Part shown: one piece after another, positions 36,052 to 41,674 of the stretch
How the letters are laid out: every line of letters starts with the position of its first letter
Numbering within the stretch: position 1 is the first letter of the stretch
Assembly: GCF_000591415.1 (NCBI RefSeq)
Contig: NZ_JEMF01000006.1
Span: 1 to 41,674 of the forward strand
Direction: 5' to 3'
DNA from: Cobetia crustatorum
GTDB lineage: Bacteria; Pseudomonadota; Gammaproteobacteria; Pseudomonadales; Halomonadaceae
Length of the DNA stretch: 41,674 bases
Program-made: the position numbers and the translations under genes
The notes under the pieces: generated by a model
Seen by the model: the letters and a program-made list of their open reading frames with translations, nothing else
What the model was told of the DNA's origin: nothing
Databases searched by the model: none

Positions 36052-36071
36052 GTGCATTACATGTAATGCAC
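36052..36071. repeat. Perfect 20-bp palindrome between rplQ and uvrA
   Basis: GTGCATTACATGTAATGCAC reads the same on both strands. It lies 4 bp after the rplQ terminator and before the uvrA terminator, between convergent genes. It has no loop and no T-run, so it looks more like a protein-binding or cruciform site than a terminator. No known factor could be assigned. Confidence 0.7.
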
Positions 36072-36123
36072 ATCGACACCACTCTCGCGAAGGCCAGTTC
36101 TTTGAGGCACTTTCGCTGCAAGT

Positions 36124-36156
36124 AAAAGCCATCATCCCTCCGTGGATGATGGCTTT
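36124..36156 (-). terminator. Rho-independent terminator of uvrA
   Basis: AAAGCCATCATCC (36125-36137) and GGATGATGGCTTT (36144-36156) form a 13-bp stem with a 6-nt loop. Read on the minus strand, TTTT follows the stem at 36127-36124. It lies about 23 nt after the uvrA stop and, with the rplQ terminator, isolates the convergent units. Confidence 0.85.
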
Positions 36157-36178
36157 CATAGTGTATCTATCTACCTGT

Positions 36179-39074
<2,896 letters not shown>

Positions 39075-39106
39075 TGCCACCTCGGGCTGCGTCGATAAAA
39101 GCAACG

Positions 39107-39136
39107 ATTATAAGGCGCGGGCGAAACGCCCGGCAA
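39107..39136 (-). promoter_or_regulatory. Sigma70-type promoter of uvrA
   Basis: Read on the minus strand, TTGCCG (39136-39131) and a perfect TATAAT (39112-39107) are 18 nt apart. The start would be near 39100, about 25 nt before the uvrA ATG. A GGGCG-AAA-CGCCC inverted repeat (39119-39131) fills the spacer. I find no LexA box of the CTGT-N8-ACAG type in the uvrA-MFS gap. Confidence 0.65.
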
Positions 39137-39280
39137 AGGCTGCATGCTTTCAAAGCCGTCAAGCGGGCCTTAGAATGTGCAGTCCGACGCGCATGCACTG
39201 CGTGTGAACGGCACTTTCTGGCGACCCGTATGGTCGGCCTCCTTTTCTAGACTGTCATGCTCCGGAGCCCGCCGCCGCCC

Positions 39281-40696
39281 ATGAAGACCTCTCAACTGCT
39301 AGGCCCTGAACGCCGTGCGATCGCTGGCCTTGCCAGCCTCTACGCCACGCGCATGATGGGACTGTTCATGGTGTTGCCAGTATTGGCGCTATACACCCGC
39401 GATCTCGCTGGTGCAACGCCGACGCTGGTAGGCATTGCGCTTGGTGGCTATGGCCTGACTCAGGCCGTACTACAGATACCGTTCGGCTGGTTATCTGACC
39501 GCCTTGGGCGCAAGGCCGTCATTGGCTTCGGGCTTGGGCTATTCATTCTTGGCTCGGTAGTCGCTGCGACAGCCACCAGCATCGAGATGATCATCCTCGG
39601 GCGTTGCTTGCAGGGGAGCGGCGCTGTTGCCGGAGCCATCATGGCACTGCTGGCCGATCAGACGCGTGAGGAGGTTCGCACTGTCGCGATGGCCTCTATT
39701 GGCATGTCGATTGGTCTAGCTTTTGCGCTGGCCATGGTGGTTGGTCCCTTGGCCGCTGATGCCTTTGGGCTATCGGGCGTCTTCTGGTTAACCGCGGTAA
39801 TGGCTGTTGCCAGTCTACTCGTCCTCTGGAAGCTGGTGCCTGCTGCACCGAAGCGTCAACATCAGGATGTGGGGCTTGATCGCCGCCAGCTCAAGGGCAT
39901 CTTGGCTAATTCAGCGCTATTACGGATGGATATCTCGATATTTGCGCTGCACATGATCCTTACGGCCTGTTTCGTGGCGATTCCTCAGCAGCTGGTCAGC
40001 TTCGGTATTGAGCCGGCACATCATGGCTGGGTTTATCTACCCTTGATGGGCTTGGCATTTGTCGCAATGCTTCCCTTGGTCATTGTGGCCGAGAAGTATC
40101 GGCGTATGAAGCCGGTTTTCCTCGGTGCGGTCGCGACCATTGCAATCAGCCTGCTATTACTGGGCATAGAGGGTATTGAGGATACCGGTTTGACCATGTT
40201 CCTCGCTGTTCTGTGGTTGTTCTTCGTTGCCTTCAATCTACTGGAGGCTACGCTGCCCTCGATGATTTCCAAGCTGGCACCGGCAGGCGCCAAGGGGACA
40301 GCGATGGGCGTTTATTCGACCAGTCAGTTTCTCGGGGCCTTTGTCGGCGGTGTTGGCGGAGGCTGGTTGACTGGCCAGTTCGGCTTGAGTGGCGTTTTCA
40401 TCGCCATGGGGCTGTTGGCACTGCTGTGGTTAGCGGCCGTTTGGGGCATGCAACCGCCGCGGCATCTGGCCAGTGAAGTTGTGGGGCTATCCCGCGAAGT
40501 ATCTCACTTGTCGGCAGTTGAGCTGCAATCCCAGCTGCTGGCGATCGCTGGCGTGGAAGAGGCGCTGGTAGTGCGAGAGGAACAGGTCGCCTACCTTAAG
40601 GTCACACGCGATACACTAGATGATAAGGCGTTGGCACATTTTACTCGCCAACGTGACGATGAGACTCCGGCAGGTACTGAGGTGCCTGCTAGCTGA
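39281..40696 (+). CDS. MFS transporter, YajR-like with C-terminal YAM-type domain
   Basis: The protein has 471 residues from the start chosen (479 from an alternative ATG at 39257). Twelve hydrophobic segments are seen. The MFS motif A between helices 2 and 3 is GWLSDRLGRKAVI, and RCLQGSGAVAGAIMALLAD follows in helix 4. After the last helix a soluble domain of about 70 residues (LSAVELQSQLLAIAGVEEAL and then VAYLKVTRDTLD) resembles the ferredoxin-like YAM domain of E. coli YajR. A proton-coupled exporter is likely; the substrate is unknown. The same neighbours, uvrA and ssb, occur in Pseudomonas (from memory). The start at 39281 has CGGAG 13 nt upstream, rather far; a weak TAGAAT -10 lies at 39171. 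Confidence 0.88.
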   Translation: MKTSQLLGPERRAIAGLASLYATRMMGLFMVLPVLALYTRDLAGATPTLVGIALGGYGLTQAVLQIPFGWLSDRLGRKAVIGFGLGLFILGSVVAATATSIEMIILGRCLQGSGAVAGAIMALLADQTREEVRTVAMASIGMSIGLAFALAMVVGPLAADAFGLSGVFWLTAVMAVASLLVLWKLVPAAPKRQHQDVGLDRRQLKGILANSALLRMDISIFALHMILTACFVAIPQQLVSFGIEPAHHGWVYLPLMGLAFVAMLPLVIVAEKYRRMKPVFLGAVATIAISLLLLGIEGIEDTGLTMFLAVLWLFFVAFNLLEATLPSMISKLAPAGAKGTAMGVYSTSQFLGAFVGGVGGGWLTGQFGLSGVFIAMGLLALLWLAAVWGMQPPRHLASEVVGLSREVSHLSAVELQSQLLAIAGVEEALVVREEQVAYLKVTRDTLDDKALAHFTRQRDDETPAGTEVPAS

Positions 40697-40703
40697 ACCC
40701 TGA

Positions 40704-40761
40704 CACCGGCAAGTTGTTGTCGGTGCACTCGATACCTTCTCCGATGCGAGATGCGCATCGG
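40704..40761 (+). promoter_or_regulatory. MFS-ssb intergenic region with two hairpins
   Basis: CACCGGCAA (40704-40712) pairs with TTGTCGGTG (40717-40725), one G-T pair. CCGATGCG (40741-40748) pairs perfectly with CGCATCGG (40754-40761), 10 nt before the ssb AGGAG. Neither has a T-run. The second could affect ssb translation. I see no consensus promoter and no LexA box here. Confidence 0.45.
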
Positions 40762-40783
40762 TCTATTTGCAGGAGTAATTTTC

Positions 40784-41443
40784 ATGGCTCGCGGCGTAAA
40801 CAAGGTCATTTTGATCGGCAATCTCGGCCAGGACCCGGAAGTTCGCTTCACTCCATCTGGCAGCGCGGTATGCAACTTGAACCTCGCTACTACCGATACC
40901 TGGAATGATCGTCAGAGCGGTCAGCGTCAGGAACGTACTGAATGGCACCGGGTAGTGATGTTCAACAAGCTGGCAGAGGTTGCTCAGCAGTACGTCAAGA
41001 AGGGCTCGCGCCTGTATATCGAAGGTCGTCTGCAGACGCGCAAGTGGCAGGACCAAAACGGTAACGACCGCTACAGCACTGAGATTGTGGCCAACGATAT
41101 GCAGATGCTCGACACGCGCGGTGAAGGCGGTGGTGGTAACTTTAGTGGTGGTGGGCGCCCGCAGCAGGCACCGCCGCAGCAAGGTGGTAACTTTGGTGGC
41201 CAGCAACAAGCAGCGTCACAGCCTGCCGCGGCTCCACAGCAGGGTGGAAACTTCGGTGGTCAGCAGCCTGCTCAACAACAGGGCGGCAATTCTGGTGGTC
41301 AGCAATCTGCTCCGCAGCAGGGTAACGGCTTTGGTGGACAGCAATCGTCCAGTCCGGCTCAACCAGCGAGCCAGCAGAACAATAACTTTGGCGCGCCGCC
41401 CGCGGGTAGCTTTGATGACTTCGATGATGAGATCCCGTTCTAG
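40784..41443 (+). CDS. ssb: Single-stranded DNA-binding protein
   Basis: SSB coats single-stranded DNA as a tetramer in replication, repair and recombination. The product has 219 residues. The OB fold covers about residues 1-110 ([20 protein letters not shown] at the start; [27 protein letters not shown]). The linker is long and Gly/Gln-rich, with four copies of a 10-residue unit [10 protein letters not shown] or near matches (41177-41206, 41237-41266, 41276-41305, 41315-41344). The C-terminal tip DDFDDEIPF is the canonical partner-binding tail. The start at 40784 has AGGAG at 40771; the frame is open 33 nt earlier without homology. A terminator follows at 41515. Confidence 0.98.
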   Translation: MARGVNKVILIGNLGQDPEVRFTPSGSAVCNLNLATTDTWNDRQSGQRQERTEWHRVVMFNKLAEVAQQYVKKGSRLYIEGRLQTRKWQDQNGNDRYSTEIVANDMQMLDTRGEGGGGNFSGGGRPQQAPPQQGGNFGGQQQAASQPAAAPQQGGNFGGQQPAQQQGGNSGGQQSAPQQGNGFGGQQSSSPAQPASQQNNNFGAPPAGSFDDFDDEIPF

Positions 41444-41514
41444 CTTCTACTAAATTGTAGGGGTTAGAGGTCACCGCGGCGTGAATTGCTAGATAACTGT
41501 GCGACATATCATGG

Positions 41515-41541
41515 AAAGCCCTCGCTCCGCGGGGGTTTTTT
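41515..41541 (+). terminator. Rho-independent terminator after ssb
   Basis: AAAGCCCTCGC (41515-41525) pairs with GCGGGGGTTTT (41529-41539) including two G-T pairs around a TCC loop, and the T-run continues to 41541. It is 71 nt after the ssb stop. From here to the end I see only one small doubtful open frame (41590-41658). Confidence 0.88.
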
Positions 41542-41589
41542 GATTTCAGAAGACGGGATGGCAGCCGATAGACGTGGAGGAGGTTGAGC

Positions 41590-41658
41590 ATGCTGCAACG
41601 GATAGCTCATTCTCAGGTTGAAAGAATCTTTTATCGCATGACATCTGCATCATCGTGA
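41590..41658 (+). other. Doubtful 22-codon open frame with strong ribosome binding site
   Basis: GGAGGAGG at about 41576-41583 precedes an ATG at 41590 that opens a 22-codon frame (MLQRIAHSQVERIFYRMTSA at the start) ending at 41656-41658. It resembles nothing I recognise. It may be a leader peptide, the start of a gene broken by another missing base, or chance. Confidence 0.2.
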
Positions 41659-41674
41659 CGAGCGTAAAGGGGGG

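Noticed and set aside
41177..41344. The ssb repeats as a CRISPR or mobile repeat
   Set aside because: They are in frame inside ssb, encode the Gly/Gln linker and lack spacer structure.

Overview
The window is core housekeeping DNA from a gammaproteobacterium. The protein sequences, and the gene order DUF2339-birA-coaX-tRNAs-secE-nusG-rplKAJL-rpoBC-str-S10-spc-alpha-uvrA-MFS-ssb, fit the Pseudomonas/Oceanospirillales side of the class. My best guess is a relative of Halomonadaceae; this is an inference from gene order and protein flavour, not from a search. Codons are strongly G/C-ending. I see no CRISPR array, insertion sequence, prophage or rRNA gene.

Layout: (1) 146-4908 holds a large polytopic DUF2339 membrane protein, then birA and coaX overlapping by 4 nt. 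(2) 5025-5621 is a tRNA block: Tyr(GTA), Gly(TCC), Thr(GGT), a terminator, a new promoter, then Trp(CCA). The tufB gene that often sits between tRNA-Thr and tRNA-Trp is absent. (3) 5699-17693 carries secE, nusG, rplK, rplA, rplJ, rplL, rpoB and rpoC with an L10-type leader, an rplL-rpoB attenuator and intergenic hairpins. (4) 17727-22185 is the str operon (rpsL, rpsG, fusA, tuf) with its own promoter and terminator. (5) 22195-36047 is an S10-spc-alpha supercluster starting at a perfect consensus sigma70 promoter and ending at a strong terminator after rplQ. (6) 36125-39074 is uvrA on the minus strand, divergent from a YajR-like MFS transporter, then ssb and its terminator. The last ~130 bases hold no recognisable gene.

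Together these genes build the ribosome, the RNA polymerase core and alpha subunits, the elongation factors, the Sec translocon (SecE, SecY) and a transcription elongation factor, with cofactor supply (BirA, CoaX) and DNA repair and replication (UvrA, SSB) at the edges.

No unmistakably new system is present. The points most worth a second look are: (a) six net one-base losses that break rplL, rpoC, fusA, rplE and uvrA (twice), almost certainly sequencing or assembly errors; (b) a 151-nt, highly structured region between rpsJ and rplC, while the leader upstream of rpsJ is only about 55 nt, which suggests a repositioned or different ribosomal-protein control RNA; (c) two TCAAG-N2-CTTGA palindromes 24 bp apart upstream of and overlapping the -35 box of the tRNA promoter; (d) perfect hairpins without U-tracts between rpoB and rpoC and between rpsD and rpoA.
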